A stretch of 64,000 bases of DNA from Atopobiaceae bacterium. GTDB lineage: Bacteria > Actinomycetota > Coriobacteriia > Coriobacteriales > Atopobiaceae. This document shows positions 28,901 through 36,400 of the stretch, in pieces. The DNA is taken from NCBI GenBank assembly GCA_017545665.1, contig JAFWKQ010000121.1:1-64000 (forward strand). Reading direction: 5' to 3'. Each line of letters begins with the position of its first letter. Position 1 is the first letter of the stretch. The position numbers and the translations under genes are program-made. The notes below the pieces were generated by a model. It searched no databases. It was not told the origin of the DNA and was given only the letters and a program-made list of their open reading frames with translations.

Positions 28901-30220
28901 TATGATTTGCACCTTATCCAAAAAGTCCTCAAGACGCTCGCTCGTGGCAGGCTCAGATGCGCCCTCATCAACGCCACACGCCGCGAAGGCCGAAAGGCTG
29001 CCAACGCTCAGCTGCATCTGCTCGGCATCCACGTTGGCGGCCTGATCGAGCGGTGGCTCCACCACAATGTCGCTGGCACTTATGTTGCTGGCCTCTGCGG
29101 TAGTCGCTACGGCACTACGGACGGAGTCGCGCAGCGGCAAGTGCTCAATGTGCACCTTAGACGAGCCGTTGGCACCTATGCCATCGCGCAGCTGGTTCCG
29201 CTTGAACTGGAAGTCAAGATGCACGAGGCCCTTAGAAAGCTGGACCTCAATCACTTGGTCGGCAATGGGGTTGCCTTTGTCATCGGTTTTATGGCTCAGA
29301 AACGCCACGTCATACAGCAGCGTGTTTTGGGGTGTGTACGTAACGCCCTCGGCAGCTCGCTCGTTGAGCGCCGCCATGTAGGCGTCGTAGTTATAGACGG
29401 GATTGCCCTTTGCGTCCTTGGCGTCTTTGGTTATGGGAGTCACCCTAAACTCCACGTCGGCGGGAAGGGCCGCGGGATCGGTGAGCGTGGCCGTAACCTT
29501 AACGTCGGCGTCCTCGTATACGAACTCGGGCTTATCGTTGCGCTTATCCTCAATGGCTAACGTACTCGCATTGTTTGCCGAGGAATCCCCCTTGGCAACC
29601 ACGCTTATGGCCAAACCCTCCGTTACGTCTTTGGCTGGCACAACGTAGAAGCCCGACTCGTTGGGCTGGATTACCGTCTTCGTGCCTCCCGTTGTGGCCG
29701 CAACCTCGCTCAGGGTGCACCCGTTATCGGCCGTTGCCGCAAACTCAAAGTCCTCATGGGCTGGCACCTTAAGCGTTGTGGTTGGCAGGGCAACCGCTTG
29801 TCCCTTGTAGTGAATGTACGCCTTGTCGAACGACAAGGCCACATTCACCTCCTCGGAAACAACGGGGCTGCTGGTATTGACGGTTTGGGAGGACGAGCCT
29901 TGAGTGTTTTCGCTCTTCGCAGCTTCCTCATTTGCGCCCTGAGCAGACGCCTGGGGAGACACGACGTCCACGGAGGTCTGCCCCTTCGTCTTCTCCTCTT
30001 CCGCCCTGGCGTCTTCCTGTTCCTTAGGCGCGCCAGTGCCCGTGCCTTGCTTCGTGCCTTGTGTCGTACCCTCGGGCGTAGACACAAGCACCTCCTCCGC
30101 ATAGGCAAGCGGAGAGCTCGTGCATACCATGGCAATGGTTAGGAGCACGGCAAGCGCCCTACGGCCGAGCTCTTTGAGGCTAAAGGTGTTTTTCATGTTC
30201 TGCCTTTTTGTCTTCTTCAT
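19991..30220 (-). CDS. Giant multidomain surface adhesin B2 (Cna-B/FctA-type isopeptide stalk)
   Basis: A 3409-aa secreted surface protein, numbered from the ATG at 30220 (GGTGA upstream; a GTG at 30229 is also possible). Signal peptide to about residue 41 (SSPLAYA). Then a Thr/Glu-rich linker to about 110, an N-terminal module to about 420 and an Ig-like adhesin region from about 430 (LEDFLDKVQIIAP). DUF11-like and SpaA-like segments run to about 1585. An array of seven roughly 90-aa repeats plus one variant (about 1590-2440) follows, each with VSK, TVTE and FTNTR, the likely Lys-Glu-Asn isopeptide triad. About six FctA/Spy0128-like domains extend to about 3285. The end is a roughly 125-aa SpaA-like cap finishing CPDVKLRD. 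There is no LPXTG, membrane anchor or SLH domain. It follows anchor-like A2 by 17 bp. Adhesion or biofilm function is inferred. Confidence 0.88.
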   Translation of the reverse strand: MKKTKRQNMKNTFSLKELGRRALAVLLTIAMVCTSSPLAYAEEVLVSTPEGTTQGTKQGTGTGAPKEQEDARAEEEKTKGQTSVDVVSPQASAQGANEEAAKSENTQGSSSQTVNTSSPVVSEEVNVALSFDKAYIHYKGQAVALPTTTLKVPAHEDFEFAATADNGCTLSEVAATTGGTKTVIQPNESGFYVVPAKDVTEGLAISVVAKGDSSANNASTLAIEDKRNDKPEFVYEDADVKVTATLTDPAALPADVEFRVTPITKDAKDAKGNPVYNYDAYMAALNERAAEGVTYTPQNTLLYDVAFLSHKTDDKGNPIADQVIEVQLSKGLVHLDFQFKRNQLRDGIGANGSSKVHIEHLPLRDSVRSAVATTAEASNISASDIVVEPPLDQAANVDAEQMQLSVGSLSAFAACGVDEGASEPATSERLEDFLDKVQIIAPMNGDQYEVKPGAGYKIWLTFKERYEDGDTLQFADTKELTYTLPAGLEAANGHTGEFTINVTEGTETFPVKGNTYEIDGRVLKVRFNQQSENFSKLTAAANAQFSLWFEGSFTGSTTHIIFADGVERDLHIDNSHDVTCNKVAWVIGDQVKYTLTVTSIGNNTNVQVHDELSTENPLDSAALQLYEFETAKSQKPNEAQVERPDLAPTRNGNTFDYVIPQMSDGEVITIVYTAKIDPTKIDPNLHNGKYTIKGKNKVNVWGDGDEEPFEQVVETDINYNPSIEKHDPTITQEDGDSKTLEWTIVANRDPAISMAGMTIRDMLANECKSFMKYSGPGIHVVATDKDGNEAWVGDVPWDAMNVDINTADNWSYVVPNKDAGKAYTYTITFTTDVNLAGQTGAVTIKNYGQVNDGPTDSGETTGMPEGGEVAVHKEAEKVDYQNNEVTWNIQFNVPKDGLTDALVYDCYPALLYNGVTYPEPVKPESIVVHGLINNESYTVTQTQYENKAATAIQFYKSGTQEPNNKGLNESNEGRTIEITLKTSINLDLLELIQKNSELNYLTTHINTVALKANNNIKTDNDSVTIVPPDMVKKGTLVGYRTDGKVRLPVYKFEIVMGNVHKTDNVIVDRFDTSLLKFYEGEGGEAEPWFNDWYWYHGYVFGGNIYDQSYGHRPEHSPFAYQETDSGITITTNERSMPRPLGNPDGFFDKYRFVYYLTVKDEDALNIIKARALAANDGTYAMENVAVFDGQESKATVTYEYEGLKKELLTKDEDLRKTDEDIWPEFRLTINPEGAELNGGNPLIVEDTVSNLSVDLDSIQVTIGNPGNPSNPSSPVTWDMTGNTVRYTIPDKTKVVITYRARVLMTSMPAIDQSVNVHFSNRATMKGYDETVGGDAVRTNGGGGSASVFIINVMKYRAGTMADRLEGATFQLQDKDQKPVLKKDGSPVEVTTDENGKAVIVGDMNGQGWALKPNQKYYLEEIAAPNGFSLAEHKYEFTISEDGTTDYSHYIYPSGDIMTVKDYPGTDVRVLKEWLDGNDKHDADNVTVKLQQKKAGGEWSDDIWIEGSDGWQKSGKTLVLNKDNDWKGTFNKLPLAVPVDPNNPSGNAVDVEYNVVETKVNDTTAQDFEAVRSNEDSGTYVFTIKNNVHVGNLRVSKTVESSDQDDKQREFEFTIELSNKTISGTYGNMTFQSGKTTVYLKDGQSAEAENLPAGITYTVTEKEVNGFEVEKTDDAGTIEENQTKTASFTNTRKRFGDLSVKKVVSSNTQVDKSKYFDFTVELSDKTLGGDEGQTFGDMTFKNGVATFQLKDGEIAEATNLPAGITYTVTEESEDGFVTTKTDDTGTINQTKSEAVFTNTRDTGNLEVSKRLVSDAAADKDQNFTFTVELSDKTITQEYSNVSFTNGVATFDLKGGESKLIEGLPADVTYKVTEAQANNGEFTTEASNDEGKIQKDATAKAAFVNTRKTGALEVSKTVPNADTQSANATFRFRVELSDKTIGANTEAGKTYGDMTFKDGVATFELGNGQKATATGLPTDIGYTVTEVPAEGYTTTPAGGEATGTINDGTAKEEFVNTRVEKGSLVVSKTVVSALSTDHNKDFNFTVTLDDNSISGIYGDMEFTNGVAEFALKDNQTKMATGLPKGTGYTVTEESDNDFTSSVGAEGKTGTITDRGVATEAFVNTRKTGELEVSKTVVSDAAADSTKPFTFTVQLNPVVSGTFGPQDDPVTFDSEGKATLTLKGGESKRITGLPTTVGYTVTEAKAEGFTTEKTGDTGTISETNSTAAFTNTRETGDLVVSKAVVSNIPADKNQTFTFTAKLEGLAANKVNGTYGDMTFKNGETTVELKDNQSATATGLPTGITYTVTEATDSSAGYTVQKTGDTGTISTQGATAAFTNTRQVGALTIQKGVTVNGNATSSKVADGTYSFTVKGPGTGANSTTKTATVTITDGQTNTTTLGDLVPGEYTITENTGNLRNNMKLTGANPVVVNVEANNTQAIPVAEFSNNLRTTTANMQVRKVFNNWKGVKWGDGDLEGFAFKLLPKDGAPMPANTLVPNEDTVVVTGDEAATFGTITYTKEDTYHYTISEVVPTGAKNGVYRGIAYDTAEQAEHDVTVQVVADQSGALHATVTYDDAKPTLSIVNTYAAQGQTQIAGTKKLVGRNFRESDVWTFAISAAEEEAPMPAQRQVTVNAANDATIDFGTISGFDFDDVGKTYHYTITETGDVPNVVNDASKEVTVTVADNGDGTLNVTPSTNSAPLEFINTYQAKANLSVKKIIEGRDWKRNNDGDVAEEYHFKLYDKDDQSKKKRENSGVLNTATTVGDSHEANFGTFAFTTNDVGKTFRYEVLEDTTDAKPDEDTGDMVRNGVHYDNHAYDVTYSVSLDENNELKVKTVYERGGQTLENLEVTNTYYLDKVPVTIKAQKNLSGRAITESDQFKFALYFVSEDGKVIDEPEQVKTAVREDGQYRVTFDSKEFSSEVSENYIIREVVPQGATQNGEGVWVKDGISYDATDHRVRVVTTDEQKNGKLTARVYYDDSDVAYGEQNNTALPTFNNSYFGAEANISFDKEYYGANLDEGAFTFTMTATNESFQKRKGTPGPTKREAFVDDGKAELEAVFANGAFEGNTAKVNAPTVTYHQPGTYYYLITENAKDNVTIDAAQIRVTVTVGNDGVAKVTYVVDDGTNQVATDKPVLYNNEAIHLTFNSAALRATADKTSFTNFEPAVRKVMKNGVLRRGEFSFSLYEGEAAVGQPLDTASNDINGMVAFDMIPYGPSDVDKTYNYTIVENGDGVPNTITYDKSTIRLSVVVSQKDGAIVAEPTYTKFDVDGKAITDNPNTFVNEYDSIVIRTIKRSREEPHDPLPGAHYGLWMINPNGEDVYMGLGRNQLEQEGSKLESNDQGELYYDFPMIEGVAYYFLEEFPPPAGHLVDPYPTDYFTLVHDKDTDQFRIVYETDPLFAQKCPDVKLRD

Positions 30221-30237
30221 TGCTCTCACCCAACCAA

Positions 30238-32337
30238 CTAAGCCGTTGCATCGCCGTCGGACGAATCGCCTTCGTCCTTCTTGCGACGCTTGAATACGAA
30301 GAACAGGACAAGCCCGATTGCGGCGGCAATACCAATGCCACCCGCGACCGCTGCCGTTACTAAGGTGTTCGCCTTGCTAGCGGCCTCGTCCGATTGCGGT
30401 CCGGCCAAAGGCGTCTGGTCGTCCTCGATGCGCGTGGTTGCGAGGTCGGTACCACCCTCGGTAACGAGGGCACTGCCGTCGTCACCCTGCACAGACCTCA
30501 GGTCGGCGCCCGTTTGGAGACCGGTGTCCGTTGTGGTGGCAGCTGCGGCTGGGGCGGCTGCCGTCGTGCCATCGGCTGTTGCGACGTCAGTGGCTGCCGT
30601 GGTTCCGTCGCCCGTCGCACCGCCCGTCGTGCCACCGTCCGTTGTGCCGTTATCCACTATGGTCGTCGGACGGGTTACCGTGTTGCCCTCCTCGTCCACG
30701 TACACGACGCGTACGGTGCGGATAACGGTGTTCACGTGCAGGTCGTCGTTCACATCGCGGTAGTACACAACATACTCACGCGGCGTGGAGTAATAGCTGT
30801 GGCGTATTGCCTTCTCCTGGCCGTTGAGGCGAATCCACTCCACCCCGCCCATGCTAAAGGTCTCGGGAGACGTAATCTCCAGGTCCTGTCGCATGTTGGG
30901 TGAGGCGGTGTAGGCCTGCGTGTCTATGACCTCGTTCGTGGCAATGTTCACGTACTTAACGGTAACGTCGTACGGCTCGGGAACCACGTAGCCGTCGGGC
31001 ACGTAGTAGATCGTTTGCTCCACGCCCATGTCCGCAACGCCAAAGGTGTGCTCGTACGACTTTTGCGTTGTGTTGGTGGGTACGTAGTCTACGCCGTCGA
31101 CCTTTATCTTCTGCTGGGTGTTGTGGACGGCCTTCCTCCCTGGCTTGCCCTTGTACGTCTTGCGCTCTATTACGCGGCCCTTGTCCGTTGGGGCAACAGA
31201 GCCGTTTTCGATCACGACGGTCCACGTGCGCTCTGCGTCATCGGGTACCACGTCATACACGATTTGGTACTCCACCTTGCCCTGGGCCTGGCCAGGCTCA
31301 AGCTTGAGCACGGCCTTCGACTGATCCACGATCTTGTACTCACGCACTGCATCGCCCTCGTCCACGTACAAATAGGTTGGCGCGGTGTAGGTGTATGCCT
31401 TGTTCACTATTACGGTGTCTACGATGCCGAGGTCCTTGCCATTCGTGTTTACATACTTGATGGTGGCCTCATAGAAGGAGCCAGGGCTCCCCCACTCGCC
31501 ACTCAGCTGCTTGCACATAACACTCTGCTCGGTAACGCCTGGATAAGAGAGCGTGGCGGAGTTTGTGAGCTGTAGCGTACGATACATGTTCCCTTTGTCA
31601 TCAGACACTATGGAGGGAATCTCTACCTGCTGGGACTCGCCCTTGGTAAGCTTGCGGGTTTCTACCTTTATGGGCGTTTCGTTGCCGCTCGCATAGAAGG
31701 ACACGTGCGCATCAACCGAGTCCGCAATGTTCGTGGACTCCTCGTATGCGTACACCGTCTTGCCGTCCACGACCCCGGGTTCGGCGCTTACGAGCTTATA
31801 CGAAACGCCGCCCTTGGTCTGGGTCTGCGGGACGTCCAGCGGTCGGTTCTCGTGTTCGGCCAAGGTGCGCAGGACGAGCGGTTCGGGCTCATCCGTCCCA
31901 TACTGGGCATACAGGCAGGAGACCGTTCCGCCGTAGATCTTGCTTTGTTTCTTTTCCTCGCGATCGGAGAAGACCTCGATGGTGTACGTTCCCTCTGGGT
32001 CAAACGCACAGGCGCCGGACTCCACGCTTACGACGCCCACGACGTCTCCGTTTGCATCCCTACTTCCGTTCTGGTCCGTAAGGGTGAACGCAAGATGACT
32101 CGCGACGGTTTGGGGCTTGTCTCCCGTCCTCGCCATGTTTATATATACGGTCTTTCCCTCCGGACCGGTTACGGTAAGAAGGTCCATCTCCTTCTTTCCT
32201 TCGGTTATGAAGGAGTCCGCACCGGATACCACGAGGTTTTCCGCTAATGCCGGTGAGGCACAGAGCATTACCCCAAAGATCGTGAACAGGGCCACGAATG
32301 CCCTAATTAGTGTTGGCTTTCTACGTTTAGCGTTCAT
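30238..32337 (-). CDS. Membrane-anchored MucBP-like surface protein A2
   Basis: A 699-aa extracellular protein. Signal peptide (MNAKRRKPTLIRAFVALFTI..., ending SPALA), an N-terminal beta-rich region, then repeated MucBP-like units with xVxYVN or xVKYVD patterns (ATIKYVNTNGKDLG, TVKYVNIATNEVID). A Thr/Ala/Gly-rich stretch leads to the motif RIEDDQTPLA. One C-terminal TM helix and a basic FKRRKK tail end the chain, giving membrane or possibly sortase-type anchoring. Paralogue of A1 over its whole length. The start at 32337 has GGAGGG upstream; the upstream extension to 32418 is not conserved. B2 follows after 17 bp. A role as anchor or exporter partner for B2 is inferred from the repeated A-B pairing. 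Confidence 0.85.
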   Translation of the reverse strand: MNAKRRKPTLIRAFVALFTIFGVMLCASPALAENLVVSGADSFITEGKKEMDLLTVTGPEGKTVYINMARTGDKPQTVASHLAFTLTDQNGSRDANGDVVGVVSVESGACAFDPEGTYTIEVFSDREEKKQSKIYGGTVSCLYAQYGTDEPEPLVLRTLAEHENRPLDVPQTQTKGGVSYKLVSAEPGVVDGKTVYAYEESTNIADSVDAHVSFYASGNETPIKVETRKLTKGESQQVEIPSIVSDDKGNMYRTLQLTNSATLSYPGVTEQSVMCKQLSGEWGSPGSFYEATIKYVNTNGKDLGIVDTVIVNKAYTYTAPTYLYVDEGDAVREYKIVDQSKAVLKLEPGQAQGKVEYQIVYDVVPDDAERTWTVVIENGSVAPTDKGRVIERKTYKGKPGRKAVHNTQQKIKVDGVDYVPTNTTQKSYEHTFGVADMGVEQTIYYVPDGYVVPEPYDVTVKYVNIATNEVIDTQAYTASPNMRQDLEITSPETFSMGGVEWIRLNGQEKAIRHSYYSTPREYVVYYRDVNDDLHVNTVIRTVRVVYVDEEGNTVTRPTTIVDNGTTDGGTTGGATGDGTTAATDVATADGTTAAAPAAAATTTDTGLQTGADLRSVQGDDGSALVTEGGTDLATTRIEDDQTPLAGPQSDEAASKANTLVTAAVAGGIGIAAAIGLVLFFVFKRRKKDEGDSSDGDATA

Positions 32338-32347
32338 CTTTCCACAC

Positions 32348-32360
32348 CCTCCCTCGGAGG
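32348..32360 (-). promoter_or_regulatory. SD-sequestering hairpin upstream of A2
   Basis: On the minus strand, CCTCC-GAG-GGAGG forms a perfect 5-bp stem that hides the Shine-Dalgarno sequence of A2, 11-23 nt before its ATG. A1 has the corresponding element at 45010-45021. Confidence 0.45.
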
Positions 32361-32437
32361 AAACCACGCTTCGTATTGCGTAGTATCCAGATTGGGAAAT
32401 ACTACTGGCACAATACAATCACTATCCCTCATTATGT

Positions 32438-32443
32438 ATTATA
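32438..32443 (-). promoter_or_regulatory. Candidate -10 element of the A2-B2 transcript
   Basis: Perfect TATAAT on the minus strand, 101 bp upstream of the A2 start, with no convincing -35. The A1 gene has TATACT at almost the same distance (102 bp), which suggests a shared ancestral promoter and leader. Confidence 0.5.
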
Positions 32444-32551
32444 CCCAGTTTGGCATATTCTATAACTGCTAAACGATGCGAATTATTCATATGAGTAAAC
32501 GCTGAGGCCAAGATGTGGATAGGCCTCGAGTTAAGGACTTAGCGTAGATAA

Positions 32552-32602
32552 GGGACAGGCCCCAGGCTTGGATTTACCTTATCCAAGCCTGGGGCCTGTC
32601 CC
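32552..32602 (-). terminator. 22-bp inverted repeat downstream of gene C
   Basis: Arms 32552-32573 (GGGACAGGCCCCAGGCTTGG...) and 32581-32602 are perfectly complementary with a 7-nt loop. It begins 20 bp beyond the stop of gene C and separates the A1-B1-C unit from the A2-B2 unit. No T tract is seen. Confidence 0.6.
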
Positions 32603-32621
32603 AACCCATGTGCTTCTGTGC

Positions 32622-33407
32622 CTATTTCTTACGTCGCCAAATTATGGCTCCCACAATTACGGCCACTCCGATTACCGCAATTACGATTACGGGTGTATAG
32701 TTGGTGTCATCACCGGTTTTGGTGAGTGCTCCGGTGCTCGTGGTAGAGCTTGTGGTCGAGCTGGTAGTCGTATTCTTCTGAGTTTCTGCCTGCCTCTGTT
32801 CTTCGAGCTCCTTCTCCTTTTCGGCCTCTCGTCTTCTGCGTTCTTCGTCTGTTACGTTTACGGTCGCTTCGTCAAAGAGGCTGATCACGAAGGCTTGCTC
32901 AGGACCAGATCCACGAATCTGCCCAGATTCAGCGTTGCCATTTTCAGCGCCACTTAGAATCTCACCAGAGGTGTTGAAGTTCTCATCCGAACGGATTACG
33001 AACACAACGTCCTTGGCCTTTTCGTATCCCTCGGGCACCGATACCTCACGCAGTATGTACTCTACGTTTACATCCAACGCACCCTGCAAGTTGTTATCCA
33101 CGTTACGAGCGATGGTGTGGGGGTTCTCGGTACCATCCGAGGTCCACTCCTGGATTACCTCACCCGTATCCTTTTTTATGACTTGCAGAACGGCACCCTT
33201 AACGGGATCGCGGGAGCCTTTCTCGAGCTTGTGAACCTCTAGTCGTGTGATGTTGTCTTGTACTGGGTTCTTGGGCGTGTATGTGTCGGGGTACACATCC
33301 AAGACGGTTTCTCCATATGCACGGCCGGGTACTACGACCATGGCAGCCACAACCAGCACTGCCATGATCGCACCTATTGTATACCGCGTTAACCTGCTCT
33401 TAAGCAT
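32622..33407 (-). CDS. SpaA-like surface protein C with LTKTGD sorting-like signal
   Basis: A 261-aa secreted protein. Signal peptide to about residue 32 (VVPGRAYG), then one SpaA/prealbumin-like domain (LEVHKLEKGSRDPVKGAVLQV, with the YILREVSVPEGYEKA strand). An acidic/basic coiled segment (EERRRREAEKEKELEEQ) and a Thr/Ser-rich linker follow. The end is a cell-wall sorting-like signal: LTKTGD at residues 228-233, a hydrophobic helix and an RRKK tail. LTKTG differs from canonical LPXTG at position 2. It starts 33 bp after B1 and probably belongs to the same transcript. It could be a wall-anchoring base subunit for the giant stalks, but no sortase is encoded in the window. Confidence 0.85.
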   Translation of the reverse strand: MLKSRLTRYTIGAIMAVLVVAAMVVVPGRAYGETVLDVYPDTYTPKNPVQDNITRLEVHKLEKGSRDPVKGAVLQVIKKDTGEVIQEWTSDGTENPHTIARNVDNNLQGALDVNVEYILREVSVPEGYEKAKDVVFVIRSDENFNTSGEILSGAENGNAESGQIRGSGPEQAFVISLFDEATVNVTDEERRRREAEKEKELEEQRQAETQKNTTTSSTTSSTTSTGALTKTGDDTNYTPVIVIAVIGVAVIVGAIIWRRKK

Positions 33408-33440
33408 GTTAGTGCGTTAATCCTTTCCCTGTGCCTGCCG

Positions 33441-36400
33441 TTAGTCCCTTAACTTCACATCCGGGCAGTACTCAGAAAATCCTGCGTCTCCTTCGTGAAC
33501 TATACGATATCCCTTGTCCTTATCACGGACTACGGTGAAGTAGTCGGTGGGATACGGGTCGACCAAGTGGCCTGCGGGTGGCGGGAACTCCTCGAGGAAG
33601 TAGTACGCCACACCCTCGAGCAGCGGCACGTCGTAGTACAGCTCACCGTTTTCATTGGACTCGAGTATAGACCCCTTCTCTTCGAGTTGGTTACGTCCGA
33701 GACCCATATACACATCCTCGCCATTTGGATTGACCATCCACAGGCCATAATGTGCGCCAGGCAGCGGATCGTGCGGTTCCTCGCGCGAACGTTTAATCGT
33801 GCGCAGAACGATGTTGTCGTAGTTGTTTATGAACGTGGGCTCGTCGGTTGCCTTGAAGCCGTCGGTACTGTTGCCCTTTTCGTAGCTACCCTTGGCAATG
33901 ATTGCTCCATTGGCGTCCTTAGATACCTCAACCGTAAGCTTCACCTGATCACTGTCGTACACAATTGCGTCGTCGCTGCCAGGTACCTCAACGATGGTGT
34001 ACTTGTAGGTATTTCCAACGCAGCTTTCGTCGTACTTGAAACCACCGGAGTCGTCACCGAAGGAAACCTTGCCGTTAACGTCGTTGCCAACAACTTTCAG
34101 AGCGTCGCCTTCAGCCTTATCGCCCTCATATATGGCGAACTGGAAGTCGTTGCCCTTAAGTATGCCATTCTTCAGAATCTTGCTTACGGCAGGTTCGAAG
34201 TTCGTAAATGCCGCATTCTGGCCCATCGCCCTCAGTGCAGCCGAACGGAAGCTCATCGCAACGTTGCCGTTGTTGTACAGGGTCGCACGCTCGTTATCGT
34301 TGACATTGATCGTCTGGTTGCCATCAACAACCTTGTAGGTGACCTTTGGCGTAGCCGCACTCGTTACGTCAACCTCTACCTGGATAACCGCCGTATCGTA
34401 GGTGGTGTTCTTGTCATCCTGGCTTAGCACCTCTTTGATGGTGTAGTAGTACTTACCAGGCTCATGGTACGTAATGGTGGGCGCGTCAACCGTAACGGTG
34501 CCGTTTTGAGTGGCGGTCTTGGTCAGGGTTACTTCGAGTGCCTTGCCGGAGTCAACGAACGCATCGCTATATGGAACCACTGCGCCTTCACGGGCCTCGT
34601 AGTTCTCCTTTGCTCCAGCCATCGTGAACTTGAACTCTGCGTTGGGATCGGTACCGAAGTACTGCTTATCGAACGAGATGTGAGCCTCCCTGCCAAAGTA
34701 GGTGTTCTTGAACTCTGGCATGATCTGGTTCTCATTGTCATTCGTGAGCACAACGTCATCGTAAGTGACTTCTGCCACATACTTACCATGCTTGTTGTCC
34801 GTGGTAGTTACCTTTACCACATGCAGGGTGTCATCGTAGGTGACGCCATCCTTTACCTTGATCTCGCTGCCCTGGTCATCAACGGGCAGCACTTCCCTTA
34901 TTACATAGGTCGCGGTCTTACCAACGTTGGCCTTACCGAACTTTATGGGATCAAACGTTACGGTCTGCGTGCTGTCTGTACCAGACGTGTACTTCGTCTG
35001 CTGCAAAGCAAACTTGCCCTTAATGTCGTTCCAATTCGCATTGTCAAAGTCGATGTTCTCGTTGGAAGTCTTTAGGTAGAGGTCGAAGCCAAACTCGCTG
35101 CCGTTGATTGCACGACCCTCGAGCGTCTTCTTTGCCTTAAGAACAACCTCGTCATCTTCAGCCTCGTACGTATTCACATACTTGATTTCGTTAGTGGTCT
35201 TCTTTGCGTCGCCCTCGCCATAGCTATATTCGGCGCTCACATTGAGATTGTTGTCCTCGCCCATGGTAACGGTGTAGACCACGTTATACGCAACCGTTGA
35301 GTACGTTACGCCATCCTTCTTGTTGTTGGTGGTACCAGTCCTATCCTCTTGAACGATGTAGGAGTACTTGGCAATGCCACTTTCCGGCAAATCGTCGGCC
35401 GTGAACTTGAACGTGCCAAATTGGGCGATGTGTTTCTGGCTTACGGTGTGAGTGATTACACTAGGCGATATATTGCTCTCTATCAGTTTGCGCTGTGCGG
35501 CTTCGATATCGGCATTGTCACCGCCAGCCGGCTTAATGGTGAAGGTGTACTCTTCGGCACTCTGGCCCTGGTCGTTTACCAACCAGTCACGACCATCAAT
35601 GGCCTTCTCCACCTCAAGCGGCTTTTCTGCGACATATTTATTGGAGAACACGAACATGTTCTTATCGTTGTCCTCTTCGGCAGTTACCGCAAGCGTACCG
35701 TCACCATTGTCGGCAACGTGTACGTGAACTTCCTTTTGAGGCTGAGCGTCGAGCCTAACGTCTGCAACGCCATTCTCTGTTGCGTTGCTTTCGGTTACGT
35801 AGTATGTGTAGTCTACAGATTCTTTGTAAGCTTTTTGCTCCTCATCCCACAAGTCTTCGAGACCATATGTGATTTCGGGGAACTTTATGCTCGCATCCTT
35901 ATTTGCATCAATAGTTATAACCTGTGGAGTCGGATTGTTTTCCGTAGCCTTAGGCATAGGAGCGTTTTGGCCGTTTGGCTGCGAAAGCGTAAACGTCCAT
36001 TTGTCATTTTCTTTGAAGCTACGTCCAACGAGATTCTTTTTACCAGCTATTTCAATCTTGCCGTCAGCGTCGTACTTGTTTTCGATCTTAAGCGTCGTGT
36101 GATTGGCGTCCAACACGAATGGCTTGTCGTATGTCACCTTATCAACATTGAGCTTACCCTCTCTTGCTGTTACTTCTACTGTAACTACGTGAGCAAACGT
36201 ATCGAAAGTTACGCCCTTGTTTTTATCAGTATCTTTCACTTCCTCTGTAATGACATACTTATACGTGCCAGGCTTTGCGAAAGTGATAGTTCCAAACGTT
36301 GCAGTACGCTTATCCGATGTAACAGTTTGGGACTCGCTATCTTCTTCGAGGCCAGTAATCGCGTTAATGGGCATCGGCGCTTTCTTTGCGGGTGCAGTTA

